Shown piece by piece: positions 41,119 to 49,713 of a stretch of DNA of 52,006 bases (positions are counted from its first letter, which is position 1; every line of letters starts with the position of its first letter). The position numbers and the translations under genes were made by a program. This DNA comes from Nitrospirota bacterium (GTDB taxonomy: Bacteria; Nitrospirota; Thermodesulfovibrionia; UBA6902), in assembly GCA_016208905.1 (NCBI GenBank), contig JACQXG010000047.1, forward strand, positions 1 to 52,006. Reading direction: 5' to 3'. The notes under the pieces were generated by a model. That model was given only the letters and a program-made list of their open reading frames with translations, did not search any database and had not been told where the DNA came from.

Positions 41119-42108
41119 TGTCGTCCACGCTGAGCGTATCAAAGATATTGCGAGCTTTGAAGGAGTCAGGGACAATCAACTCATCGGATACGGTCTTATT
41201 GTCGGACTTAATGGTTCGGGTGATAAAGGAAAGACAGCAGTACAGAGTATTTCAAGTATGCTGAAGAGATCGTTATTACAGCAACACTTCCTCCATTTGC
41301 TAAACCCGGGATGAAGATTGACGCGCTAGTTTCGACAATAGGTGACGCAAGCAGCATTCAAGGCGGCACTTTGCTTCTCGCCCCCATTAACGGCCCTGAC
41401 GGTAAGGTGTACGGTCTTGCCCAGGGGCCTGTTTCTATTGGAGGTTTTGCAGCAGAAGGCGAGGGCGCCTCTTCACAAAAAAATCATCCGACTGCGGGCA
41501 AAGTTCCTGAAGGAGTAACAATAGAAAGGGAGCCTGTATTTACGCTCGGCAATGGAAGTGAAATGCGACTGTTCCTTCATAAAGCTGATTTTGCTACCGT
41601 AGACAAGATTTCAAAAAAAATTAATGAGTCGCTCGGGGGAGAATACGCATTCCCACTTGATCCATCAGCTTTAAGAGTAGTATTACCTCCTGCGCACATA
41701 GAGAATCCTGTTGGACTGATAACGAGAGTTGAACAACTCGATGTAGCGGTTGATATGGCAGCAAAAATTGTCATAAATGAAAGAACAGGGACTATAATTA
41801 TTGGTGACAATGTAAGGATTTCCCCTGTTGCTATTGCTCATGGTTCACTTGCCATTGAAATAAAGGAACGGCCTGAAGTTTCTCAACCTTTGCCGTTTGC
41901 TCCTGAAAAAGCGGAAACAACAATAGTTCCGCGAACGGACATTTCGGTTAAAGAACAGAAGGCATCTCTTGTCCCGGTTTCAGGTGTTACGTTAGGTCAG
42001 GTCGTAAGGGCTTTAAATGCGCTCGGAGTAACACCGCGGGACCTTATCTCAATCCTTCAGGCATTAAAGGCCTCAGGGGCATTAAGGGCTGAACTGGAGA
42101 TAATATGA
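41039..42108 (+). pseudogene. flgI: P-ring protein FlgI, broken by frameshift with internal deletion
   Basis: The first part (41039 to about 41265) encodes a signal peptide and the FlgI start [45 protein letters not shown]. The second part, another frame (from about 41263 to 42108), continues with [41 protein letters not shown] and the rest of FlgI to the end. About 17 residues normally found between SSMLK and the TATLPPF strand are missing along with the shift. Hence a deletion of about 50 bp, real or from assembly. The rest of the protein is well conserved, which argues for a recent event or a sequence error. Confidence 0.88.
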
Positions 42109-42491
42109 TTGATCAGCATTCAGCAATCAGTAGTCAGCATTCAGCTTTAACTGAGAATGCGTATCAGCCAGGTAACAATGTAAATAAATCTGATAATGGA
42201 AACCGGACTTCTGATGTTAATGATCATAAAGAAGAATATAAAAAAGTCGCCAGAGAGATGGAGTCTCTTTTTGCTTATCAGTTATTAAAAGTTATGAGAG
42301 AAACAACAAATAATTTATCGGCCGATAAGAAAGATAACGGACATGATACGTATATGAGTATGTTTGATATGGAAATTTCCAGATTGTTTTCCGAAAGAGG
42401 AATTGGCCTGCAGGATGCTATAATCAACTGGTTGGAAAGATCACCTGTGATAACTGAAAAAAATATCAATGTTATTAAGAGCCAGGATTAA
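42105..42491 (+). CDS. flgJ: Rod-assembly protein FlgJ, N-terminal domain only
   Basis: 128 residues corresponding to the rod-capping half of FlgJ (YKKVAREMESLFAYQLLKVMRETTNN, YMSMFDMEISRLFSERGIGLQDAIINWL). The muramidase half found in enterobacteria is absent, as in many other phyla. The first 15 residues (MIDQHSAISSQHSAL) are encoded by a heptamer repeat. Overlaps the flgI reading frame by 4 bp. Confidence 0.9.
   Translation: MIDQHSAISSQHSALTENAYQPGNNVNKSDNGNRTSDVNDHKEEYKKVAREMESLFAYQLLKVMRETTNNLSADKKDNGHDTYMSMFDMEISRLFSERGIGLQDAIINWLERSPVITEKNINVIKSQD
42111..42145 (+). repeat. Heptamer array at the 5' end of flgJ
   Basis: GATCAGC ATTCAGC AATCAGT AGTCAGC ATTCAGC: five 7-bp units immediately after the ATG, in frame with flgJ. 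No inverted partner is nearby. Confidence 0.75.
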
Positions 42492-42515
42492 AGAAATTTA
42501 GTATGTTGCCGATAA
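42489..42515 (+). promoter_or_regulatory. Sigma-28 promoter of flgM
   Basis: TAAA (42489-42492), 15 bases, GCCGATAA (42508-42515): an exact match to the FliA consensus. It overlaps the flgJ stop. Transcription would start near 42522, giving a leader of about 108 bases before flgM. Confidence 0.88.
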
Positions 42516-42629
42516 GAAACATAGAAAGTGTAAAATATATTAACAACTATTAAGATAATGCACTGAAATAATATTAAGAATATAAACACTGTTTAAGTCA
42601 TAACGTTTGAAAGAAAAGGGGGTAGTAAG

Positions 42630-42923
42630 ATGAATATTCAGGGGAATAATCCGATTGACGGAAAGGATTTATACAATAAGGTCCAGGATCTGAATAAAAA
42701 TCAGGAACCGGTAAAGAAAGATAATGTTGAAAAGGCGGATATTGACCAGGATAAAATAAGTCTGTCCGGTAAAGCCATGGAAATTAGAGAGCTCAAGGAC
42801 TTGATAGAGCAGCTTCCTGATATCAGGAAGGACAAGGTTGAGCAGATTAAAAAAGCTGTTGACGCAGGCAACTACAACATTGATTCACTTAAAGTTGCGG
42901 AAAGAATATTGGAAGAGATATGA
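42630..42923 (+). CDS. flgM: Anti-sigma-28 factor FlgM
   Basis: Binds FliA until the hook is complete and is then exported. 97 residues, with the disordered N-terminal half and the C-terminal helices IRELKDLIEQLPDIRKDKVEQIKKAVDAGNYNIDSLKVAERILEEI, the FlgM sigma-binding region. GGGGG-rich ribosome site. Driven by a perfect sigma-28 promoter, giving feedback on FliA. Overlaps flgN by 4 bp. Confidence 0.94.
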   Translation: MNIQGNNPIDGKDLYNKVQDLNKNQEPVKKDNVEKADIDQDKISLSGKAMEIRELKDLIEQLPDIRKDKVEQIKKAVDAGNYNIDSLKVAERILEEI

Positions 42924-43375
42924 CATCAGATACAGCAATAATAAACTTACTGAATGAGCAGCTTAATACATATAAGATGCTCCATAACCTTCTTAAGAAG
43001 GAAAGGGCATGTCTTATTAACGTTCAATCAGAAGAGGTTGAGACAATTTCGAAAGAAAAAGACACGATTATTATGAGGCTCAGGCTGCTTGAAGAAGAAA
43101 GACAAAGGCTGATAAAACAGTTCGCTGAGGAGAAGGGTTTTAACAGTGACATTAATCTTGAAGAATTGGGGAGACTTACTGAGAAAAAAGTGTTTATTGA
43201 ACTGCGTTCCCAGCTGATGTCTATACTTCAGAGTATAGAGGAAATGAACAAATTTAACTCAATTCTGATTGATCGGACGCTTAACTATATCAAGACAAAT
43301 ACAAATTTTTTTAATTTATTCAAGACAGAACATGATTCGCAGTCTACGGGTGTTCTCTTGTCAAAGGAGACATAG
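42920..43375 (+). CDS. flgN: Export chaperone FlgN
   Basis: Chaperone for the hook-associated proteins FlgK and FlgL. 151 residues, all helical: LLNEQLNTYKMLHNLLKKERACLINVQSEEVETISKEKDTIIMRLRLLEEERQRLIKQFAEEKG. Sequence is weakly conserved in the family; position between flgM and flgK gives the assignment. One residue separates its stop from the flgK ATG. Confidence 0.9.
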   Translation: MTSDTAIINLLNEQLNTYKMLHNLLKKERACLINVQSEEVETISKEKDTIIMRLRLLEEERQRLIKQFAEEKGFNSDINLEELGRLTEKKVFIELRSQLMSILQSIEEMNKFNSILIDRTLNYIKTNTNFFNLFKTEHDSQSTGVLLSKET

Positions 43376-45010
43376 ATGTCGCTTTCCGGACTTTTTGATA
43401 TCGGTAAATCTGCAATTTTTGCAAGTCAGACTGCGCTAAACGTGGTAAGTAATAACATAGCCAATGTTAATACCCTTGGTTACAGCAGGCATGAGGCAAT
43501 TCTTCAAATAGCCAATCCGGTTGAGATAAGAGGGAACTATATAGGCAGGGGTGTTGGATATGTTGACATAAGAAGACATTATGACAGTTTTATTCATCTA
43601 CAGATTATTGGACAGAATCAGAGCTACGGCAGGTCATATGCCCTCGATCGCGGATTAAGCCATGTTGAACAGATATTCAATGAATCCCAAAATCTGGGCC
43701 TGGCAAATCCATTGAATGATTATTTTAACGCGTGGCAGGATCTTGCAAATAATCCTGACGCCCAGCCTCAAAGAACGGCATTATTGCAAAAGGCAAAGGC
43801 TTTAGTCCAGACTGCTCAGCAAATGGAAGGAGACATTCTGGATACACTGAAAGAAATCAATAACGATATAGTTAATGTTGTAAATGATATTAATTCCATA
43901 ACATCGAATATTTCGTCTTTAAATGAAAAAATTGCCCAGCTGGAAGCCGGTCTCAGCACGGATAAGGCCAGTTATTTCAGAGATGAAAGGGACAGACAAC
44001 TCAATGCTCTTGCAGAACTAATGGATTATACCTGGTATGAGGATAGCAGCGGGCGTGTTTCAATATTGGCAGGCGGAAAAACCCTTGTGAATGATTCAAA
44101 AGCATTTACACTTTCAACACAAGTTGATTTAGATGGAAATAGAAATGTATATTTTGCAGGGGAAAATATAACCTCAGTATTTCAAAAAGGCCAGCTTGGC
44201 GGGTATATTACGGTAAGAGACGATATTGTGGATAATTCGTTGCATGATTTAAGGAGGATGATTGCCTCAATAATAAAAGAAACAAATATTCTTCATCGCC
44301 AGGGTTACGGGCTTGATGGTATCGATCAAAGAGATTTCTTTGATCAGTTGCAAATAAGTACAAAGGATTATTCAACAGGCGCGGATATTACATCTACAAA
44401 TGTACCTGATCCTTCAGCGCTGTCTCTTGATGAATTTGAAATAAGGTTTACTTCAGCCACAGAATATGAAATATACAACCGTGATACCGGCACTGTTGTT
44501 GCAACAGGACAACCATATACATCAGGAGGTACTATCTCATATGGCGGCGTTGATATAGTTATAGAAGATGTCTCAGGGACTCCGCAGGCGGGTGACAGCT
44601 TTTTGGTCAGCCCTTTGTCAGGTGCGATTTCTAACTTCAATGTTGCCATAACAGACACACAGCAGATTGCGGCTGCTTCCTCAGATCTAAGCCTTCCCGG
44701 TGATAATACAAAAGCGCTGGAGATAGTTCAACTGTATCAGTCCGACATTGCAGATTTGAATAACACTACATTTGACGGATACTACCAGGGAATAGTTTCC
44801 GATATCGGCATTATGAGCAAGGCGGCCATAGACAGTCTTTCATATGATGACAATCTAAGGTTTGAATTGGTCAAGAAAAGAGATGCCATATCAGGGGTAT
44901 CCATGGATGAAGAGGCTGCCAATCTTATAAGGTATCAACGCATGTATGAGGCTGGGGCGAAAATCATTCAAGTAACAGACGAACTTATGGAGATGATAAT
45001 TAACTTATGA
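43376..45010 (+). CDS. flgK: Hook-associated protein 1, FlgK
   Basis: Hook-filament junction protein. 544 residues: N-terminal LFDIGKSAIFASQTALNVVSNNIANVNTLGYSRHEAIL, central variable domain, C-terminal GVSMDEEAANLIRYQRMYEAGAKIIQVTDELMEMIINL. Both coiled-coil ends are intact. Overlaps flgL by 4 bp. Confidence 0.96.
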   Translation: MSLSGLFDIGKSAIFASQTALNVVSNNIANVNTLGYSRHEAILQIANPVEIRGNYIGRGVGYVDIRRHYDSFIHLQIIGQNQSYGRSYALDRGLSHVEQIFNESQNLGLANPLNDYFNAWQDLANNPDAQPQRTALLQKAKALVQTAQQMEGDILDTLKEINNDIVNVVNDINSITSNISSLNEKIAQLEAGLSTDKASYFRDERDRQLNALAELMDYTWYEDSSGRVSILAGGKTLVNDSKAFTLSTQVDLDGNRNVYFAGENITSVFQKGQLGGYITVRDDIVDNSLHDLRRMIASIIKETNILHRQGYGLDGIDQRDFFDQLQISTKDYSTGADITSTNVPDPSALSLDEFEIRFTSATEYEIYNRDTGTVVATGQPYTSGGTISYGGVDIVIEDVSGTPQAGDSFLVSPLSGAISNFNVAITDTQQIAAASSDLSLPGDNTKALEIVQLYQSDIADLNNTTFDGYYQGIVSDIGIMSKAAIDSLSYDDNLRFELVKKRDAISGVSMDEEAANLIRYQRMYEAGAKIIQVTDELMEMIINL

Positions 45011-45897
45011 GAATTACGTCATTTACAATATTCAATCAGATCACAAGATCTCTTAGCGACAATTTGAGGAATATGGCAAGATTGAGTAATATGCTTGCAT
45101 CGGGCAAGAAAATAAATAACCCTTCGGATGATGTATCCGGTATGACGAAAGGTATGGATTACAAAGTTAGTATAAGTGAGATTGAGCAGTATAAGAGAAA
45201 CATTGATGAGGCCAATGCTCATTTAAGTTTCGCCGAGACAAACATGTCCTCTGTTACAAATTCCTTGACCAGGGCGAGGGAACTGGCTGTTCAGGCATCT
45301 ACAGGTTCATTAAGTTACTTGGACCGGGTTGCAATAGCAAAGGAAATAGCAGAGCTCAGAGACGAGATACAAAGTCTGGCTAACACCAAATTCAGGAACA
45401 GATATACATTCTCAGGATTTATGACTGATACCCAATCATTCGATGCAGGATTCAATTATCAAGGGGATTCAGGTGAAATAAATGTCTTGATCGATAGAAA
45501 TGCTACAATCGCGATAAACATTCCCGGGGATACAGTCTTTGGATCAGGGGCAACCAGTATTATGGGGTCCCTTAACAGTCTGTATAATGCTCTTATGGAT
45601 CCTGATCCACTGGTAGCACAGGCAGGCGCTCAGACAGCTATTACTGACATCGATAATGCAATTGATCAAATTGCCAATGCCCGCGCAGATATCGGCGCGA
45701 GACAGAATCATCTTGATAATAGCAGAAGTAATCTGGAAAGCAGAGATACTACCTTAAAGACTTTTTTATCAGAAATCGAAGATACTGATATTGCGGATAC
45801 GGTAACCGAGATATCAAAAACAGAACTGGCGCTTCAATCATTGAGACAATCGGGAGCAAAAATATTATCACAATCTCTATTGGATTTCTTACAATAG
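45007..45897 (+). CDS. flgL: Hook-associated protein 3, FlgL
   Basis: Second junction protein, 296 residues. N-terminal RITSFTIFNQITRSLSDNLRNMARLSNMLASGKKINNPSDDVSGMTKGMDYK and C-terminal LSEIEDTDIADTVTEISKTELALQSLRQSGAKILSQSLLDFL are flagellin-like, as expected for FlgL. FlgK and csrA neighbours agree. A heptamer array begins at its stop codon. Confidence 0.95.
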   Translation: MRITSFTIFNQITRSLSDNLRNMARLSNMLASGKKINNPSDDVSGMTKGMDYKVSISEIEQYKRNIDEANAHLSFAETNMSSVTNSLTRARELAVQASTGSLSYLDRVAIAKEIAELRDEIQSLANTKFRNRYTFSGFMTDTQSFDAGFNYQGDSGEINVLIDRNATIAINIPGDTVFGSGATSIMGSLNSLYNALMDPDPLVAQAGAQTAITDIDNAIDQIANARADIGARQNHLDNSRSNLESRDTTLKTFLSEIEDTDIADTVTEISKTELALQSLRQSGAKILSQSLLDFLQ

Positions 45898-45930
45898 CTG
45901 AAAGCTGTCAGCTATTAGCTATAAGCTGAT
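45896..45930 (+). repeat. Heptamer array between flgL and csrA
   Basis: AGCTGAA AGCTGTC AGCTATT AGCTATA AGCTGAT: five 7-bp units starting at the last base of the flgL stop and ending before the csrA ribosome site (AAGGAGAGG). No inverted partner. Confidence 0.75.
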
Positions 45931-45944
45931 TAAGGAGAGGCAGG

Positions 45945-46175
45945 ATGCTGGTATTGACAAGGAAGTCAGATGAATCGATTAATCTTGGTGATGATATCAC
46001 TATTACCATAGTGGAGATAAAAGGCAATTCCGTCAGATTAGGGATTGAGGCCCCTTCCGGCCTCAGGATATACAGAAAAGAATTATATGACAAGATAAAG
46101 GAAGAAAATTTCAGGGCATCTAATCTCTTTATGGAAGAATTTACTAAAATAAGTAAAGTAGTGAGGTCAAAATGA
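45945..46175 (+). CDS. csrA: Translational regulator CsrA
   Basis: RNA-binding dimer that blocks translation at GGA sites. 76 residues: [51 protein letters not shown], with the RNA-contacting strand LVLTRK and the conserved arginine in IYRKE. The C-terminus is longer than in enterobacteria, as in FliW-type systems. Overlaps fliW by 4 bp. Confidence 0.96.
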   Translation: MLVLTRKSDESINLGDDITITIVEIKGNSVRLGIEAPSGLRIYRKELYDKIKEENFRASNLFMEEFTKISKVVRSK

Positions 46176-46579
46176 TAACATTAAGTACTTCAAGATTTGG
46201 CGAATTGGAAGTTCAGGAGGAAAAGATCATTAATTTCCCTTCCGGTCTTATTGGTTTACCGGACATTAACAGGTTCATTCTTATCGATCATAAAGATACC
46301 CCTCTTAAATGGCTTCAGTCCATTGATGACCCTGACATAGCATTTATAGTTGTATCGCCTTCGCTTATTGTTGCAGAGTATTCTCTGGATGTAGATAAAT
46401 CGGTAAAACAGCATATTCAACTTGAACAGGAAGAAGATCTGGCTGTGCTTGTGACAATGAGGGTTGATGGTGAGAATGTGATAGCCAACTTTCAGGGTCC
46501 TATCGTAATAAATTCCCGTGCAATGAAAGGGATTCAAGTAGTTATAGAAACCCCCAAGTCATATCAGGAAGTAATATAA
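46172..46579 (+). CDS. fliW: CsrA antagonist FliW
   Basis: Binds CsrA when free and binds flagellin when flagellin accumulates, thereby adjusting flagellin translation. 135 residues with [42 protein letters not shown] and [34 protein letters not shown], typical of FliW. Together with csrA and fliC it forms the three-part switch described in Bacillus. Confidence 0.95.
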   Translation: MITLSTSRFGELEVQEEKIINFPSGLIGLPDINRFILIDHKDTPLKWLQSIDDPDIAFIVVSPSLIVAEYSLDVDKSVKQHIQLEQEEDLAVLVTMRVDGENVIANFQGPIVINSRAMKGIQVVIETPKSYQEVI

Positions 46580-46778
46580 AAATCCTCTCCTTTGTTTAGT
46601 GATTTAGCTCTATCTGTAATTCTGCAGTGAATTGTAATATCCATCTTCAATATTAAATACCATCAGCACTCTTGACCATTCAGACGTTTTCTTCCACCCT
46701 TCACTGGAGGATTACCCGGCCTTCTGATCTCTGAACAGGCATCTTTTTAAACTGAAAAATAAATTTACAATTATTTGC

Positions 46779-46805
46779 TAAAGTTTTTCCTGAAAGTGCC
46801 GATTA
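46779..46805 (+). promoter_or_regulatory. Sigma-28 promoter of fliC
   Basis: TAAA (46779-46782), 15 bases, GCCGATTA (46798-46805): one base off the FliA consensus. The leader to ATG 47030 would be about 218 bases. The first 200 bp of the 46580-47029 gap show nothing else. Confidence 0.8.
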
Positions 46806-46926
46806 ATTTAATAACGGAAATAAAGGTGAAGGTCAGGAAAGGGGTGATGAAAAAAATTGGAATGTAAAAGGCAGTCAAGATGCTTGAGCATTTCTATGAA
46901 ACGGCCTAATCCTTAATTGATGTGAG

Positions 46927-46962
46927 GCAGGCTTTAGCCTGCTCAAAATGGCAAGGAAGCCA
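46927..46962 (+). promoter_or_regulatory. CsrA-type hairpin and upstream palindrome in the fliC leader
   Basis: TGGCAAGGAAGCCA (46949-46962) is a 4-bp stem showing AAGGAA in the loop, the form of high-affinity CsrA sites. Just upstream, GCAGGCT/AGCCTGC (46927-46942) is a tight 7-bp hairpin. Confidence 0.6.
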
Positions 46963-47016
46963 GGTTTAGTCAAGAGTCGGGACAGAGAAAATGGCCAAAG
47001 ACAATTGACTAAAATC

Positions 47017-47023
47017 AAGGAGG
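47017..47023 (+). promoter_or_regulatory. fliC ribosome site overlapping a second CsrA motif
   Basis: AAGGAGG, six bases before the fliC ATG, contains the AnGGA core. CsrA binding here would block ribosomes, and together with the site at 46949 it mirrors the two-site arrangement of the Bacillus hag leader. Confidence 0.55.
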
Positions 47024-47029
47024 AACAAA

Positions 47030-47878
47030 ATGGGTTTAATAGTTAACACAAATTTATTATCTCTGAATGCTCAGAGAAACGTTAAGAACACTCAGAATAG
47101 CCTCTCAACATCAGTCGAAAGATTATCCTCAGGACTTCGAATCAACTCTGCAAAAGATGATGCCGCCGGAATGGCCATCTCAATGAAATTGTCTGCTCAT
47201 ATCAGAAGTCTTAATCAGGCCGTCAGAAATGCACAGGATGGTATCAGTGTTGTGCAAACCGCAGAAGGCGGAATGAATGAGATTCATAACATCCTTACGA
47301 GGATGAGAGAGCTGGCAACCCAGTCCTCTACCGGTACACTATCAACTTCAGACAGGAGCGCTCTGCAAACAGAGTTCTCGAATCTCAAGGATGAAATAAC
47401 CAGAATTTCCGATACTACGGAGTTCAACGGTCTGAAACTCTTAGACGGATCTTTGAGCGCCTCTGGCGTATCACTACAGGTCGGTATAAATAACACCACC
47501 AATGACAGAATAACAATCGACCAAAACTCATTCAAGGATATAGACGCTTCAGCTCTCGGACTCACCACAGCTACGTTGTCAAGCATTGAAACAGCAGCTG
47601 CTGCTCAGTCAATGTTAACTCTCTTAGACACCGCTATCGGATCAGTTTCTACAAGAAGGGGCAATCTGGGCGCTGCTCAAAACAGACTTGGCAGTACCGT
47701 TGCAAGCCTTGAGATTGCAGGTGAAAACCTGTCAGCAGCTAATTCAAGGATTAAAGATGCTGACTTTGCAATTGAGACAGCAAATCTTACGAGGAGCCAG
47801 ATAATTCTGCAGGCTGGAGTTGCCGTTCTTTCACAGGCAAATACAATTCCTCAGTATGCTCTGCAGCTACTGGGATAA
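47030..47878 (+). CDS. fliC: Flagellin
   Basis: Filament subunit, 282 residues. N-terminal D0/D1 (GLIVNTNLLSLNAQRNVKNTQNSLSTSVERLSSGLRINSAKDDAAGMAISMKLSAHIRSLNQAVRNAQDGISVVQTAEGGMNEI) and C-terminal (AGENLSAANSRIKDADFAIETANLTRSQIILQAGVAVLSQANTIPQYALQLLG) are complete. The central variable domain is very short, so this is a minimal flagellin. A strong ribosome site and long leader precede it. Only one flagellin gene is in the window. Confidence 0.97.
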   Translation: MGLIVNTNLLSLNAQRNVKNTQNSLSTSVERLSSGLRINSAKDDAAGMAISMKLSAHIRSLNQAVRNAQDGISVVQTAEGGMNEIHNILTRMRELATQSSTGTLSTSDRSALQTEFSNLKDEITRISDTTEFNGLKLLDGSLSASGVSLQVGINNTTNDRITIDQNSFKDIDASALGLTTATLSSIETAAAAQSMLTLLDTAIGSVSTRRGNLGAAQNRLGSTVASLEIAGENLSAANSRIKDADFAIETANLTRSQIILQAGVAVLSQANTIPQYALQLLG

Positions 47879-47894
47879 CCGCAGAAAAGGATTA

Positions 47895-47932
47895 ATCAAT
47901 CAAGGGCAGGGTATTGCCTGCCCTTGATTGAT
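47895..47932 (+). terminator. Long perfect hairpin after fliC
   Basis: ATCAATCAAGGGCAGG, loop GTATTG, CCTGCCCTTGATTGAT: a perfect 16-bp stem 17 bases after the stop. No T-tract follows, so it may stabilise the fliC message or partly terminate it, reducing expression of flaG-fliD-fliS. Confidence 0.65.
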
Positions 47933-47961
47933 AAAGAATAGGGGACAGGGAGTGGATAAAA

Positions 47962-48324
47962 ATGATTAATGGCATTTTCAGACAAGAAAATTTGGAGAAT
48001 GTGCCGACTGCTGAAATCAGGAACCGCAGTTTCACTGATGCTGAAAGGACGGAGAATCAGAAGGAAAAGGCAGTTAACAGCGACAATATTAAAAAAGACG
48101 AGAAAATAGATACCGAAGAAGCGATGGAAAAAGTAGAACAAACAGCCAGGCTATTTAACAGGAAAATTCATCTTGAAGTGGAAGAGGAGCTGGATATGAT
48201 GATAGTGAAGGTAATTGACAGCGAAACCCAAGAGGTGATACGTCAAATACCAAGTGAAGAATTTGTAGAGCTTTCAAAAAATGCAAGAGATTTAAAAGGT
48301 CTCCTGATAAATAAGGAGGGATAA
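47962..48324 (+). CDS. flaG: FlaG family protein
   Basis: 120 residues; the conserved C-terminal domain is ARLFNRKIHLEVEEELDMMIVKVIDSETQEVIRQIPSEEFVELSKNARDLKGLLINKEG. FlaG is found between flagellin and fliD genes and affects filament length. The N-terminal half is charged and variable. One base lies between its stop and the fliD start. Confidence 0.88.
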   Translation: MINGIFRQENLENVPTAEIRNRSFTDAERTENQKEKAVNSDNIKKDEKIDTEEAMEKVEQTARLFNRKIHLEVEEELDMMIVKVIDSETQEVIRQIPSEEFVELSKNARDLKGLLINKEG

Positions 48325-48325
48325 T

Positions 48326-49705
48326 ATGTCCAGCTTTACTGTAGGTGGTCTCAGCACCGGGATAGACTACAATGATTTGATCTCTAAATTAATTGCGGTC
48401 AAGCGTAAGCCGATAGAAATATTAGAGAACAAAAAATCAACATATAATGATCAGATAAGCTCCTATAGTGAACTTACTTCAAAACTTTCAGACTTAAAGA
48501 GTGCGGCAGATAAATTAAAGTTCTCTTATAATTTCTATGTGAACACTGCCTCTGTAAGTGATGAAACGGTTCTTGATGCAACGGCAACCGGGACTGCTTC
48601 TATCGGGAATTATTCCGTATCTGTGACAACTCTTGCATCCGAGGAAAAGGAAGCGCATAACGGAACAGGATTGACAGCATCGTCCGACATTGTGAACAAT
48701 AGCGGCAGCAACAAGGTTTTTCAATACACGTATGCCGGTACACAAAGGACCCTTACGGTGGCAAACGGCACCTCACTTGACGGCCTCAAGAATCTTATAA
48801 ATGACGATACCGGCAATCCCGGAGTAAATGCAACAATTGTAAATGACGGCACAAATTATCGTCTTGTAATTACAGGAGATGATACCGGGTCTGCTAAAAC
48901 CATAACAGTTGACGCCGGCACCACTCTGGATGGCACTGGCAGTACTGTAAATTTTACAGCAGCTTCCTTTACCCAAACGAAAACGGCAGCCAATGCTGCT
49001 TTTACGGTTGACGGCCTGTCCATTTCAAGGAGCTCAAATTCTGTTTCAGATGTGATAACAGGTCTGACTATAAATCTTAAAAAGGGTGGGATACCTCCAG
49101 CTACGGCTACTATAACTGTAGCGGCTGACAGGGATTCAATAAAGGAACAGATAGAGAATTTTGTAAGCGCATATAACGACGTAATGACATTCGTTTCAGA
49201 AAATACTGCATATGATGCGACTACAAAAATAAGCGGCATACTTTCCGGAGAGGGGACGGCAAGAAGTGTACAAAACAGAATAAGAGATATGGTAACAAGC
49301 GGCGTATCAGGACTTACAGGCAGCCTGAGTTCATTCGCAGAAATAGGCATAACGACTAATTATAAAACCGGTAATCTTGAAATAAACAGTTCTACACTTG
49401 ATACAAAACTCGGGTCAAGCCTGGATGATGTAGCGGACATATTTACAGACAGCACTAATGGGATTGCAAACGAGATTTATGACTATATAGGCGATATCAC
49501 AAGTACAATTGACGGTTCCATAACATTAAGGAAAGAAGGATTACAGGACATAATAAAAAATATTACTGATACTATCGCGAACATGGAATTCCGGATTGAA
49601 AAATCAGAAGCGGACATGGTCAGACAATTCACAGCTTTGGAGAAACTCGTTGGCAGCTATAATACTATTGGTAATTATCTGACCGGCTTTTCTGCACAAG
49701 CATAG
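48326..49705 (+). CDS. fliD: Filament cap protein FliD
   Basis: 459 residues. N-terminal VGGLSTGIDYNDLISKLIAVKRKPIEILENKKSTYNDQISSYSELTSKLSDLKSAADKL, several FliD-type inner domains (threonine/alanine-rich), and a C-terminal coiled coil with ITDTIANMEFRIEKSEADMVRQFTALEKLVGSYNTIGNYLT. AAGGAGGGA precedes the ATG. Confidence 0.95.
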   Translation: MSSFTVGGLSTGIDYNDLISKLIAVKRKPIEILENKKSTYNDQISSYSELTSKLSDLKSAADKLKFSYNFYVNTASVSDETVLDATATGTASIGNYSVSVTTLASEEKEAHNGTGLTASSDIVNNSGSNKVFQYTYAGTQRTLTVANGTSLDGLKNLINDDTGNPGVNATIVNDGTNYRLVITGDDTGSAKTITVDAGTTLDGTGSTVNFTAASFTQTKTAANAAFTVDGLSISRSSNSVSDVITGLTINLKKGGIPPATATITVAADRDSIKEQIENFVSAYNDVMTFVSENTAYDATTKISGILSGEGTARSVQNRIRDMVTSGVSGLTGSLSSFAEIGITTNYKTGNLEINSSTLDTKLGSSLDDVADIFTDSTNGIANEIYDYIGDITSTIDGSITLRKEGLQDIIKNITDTIANMEFRIEKSEADMVRQFTALEKLVGSYNTIGNYLTGFSAQA

Positions 49706-49713
49706 GAGGCGCA

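Noticed and set aside
41250-41320. Programmed ribosomal frameshift in flgI (ORF1 TGA overlaps ORF2 ATG)
   Set aside because: No slippery sequence is seen, and residues expected between the two parts are missing, which frameshifting cannot explain.
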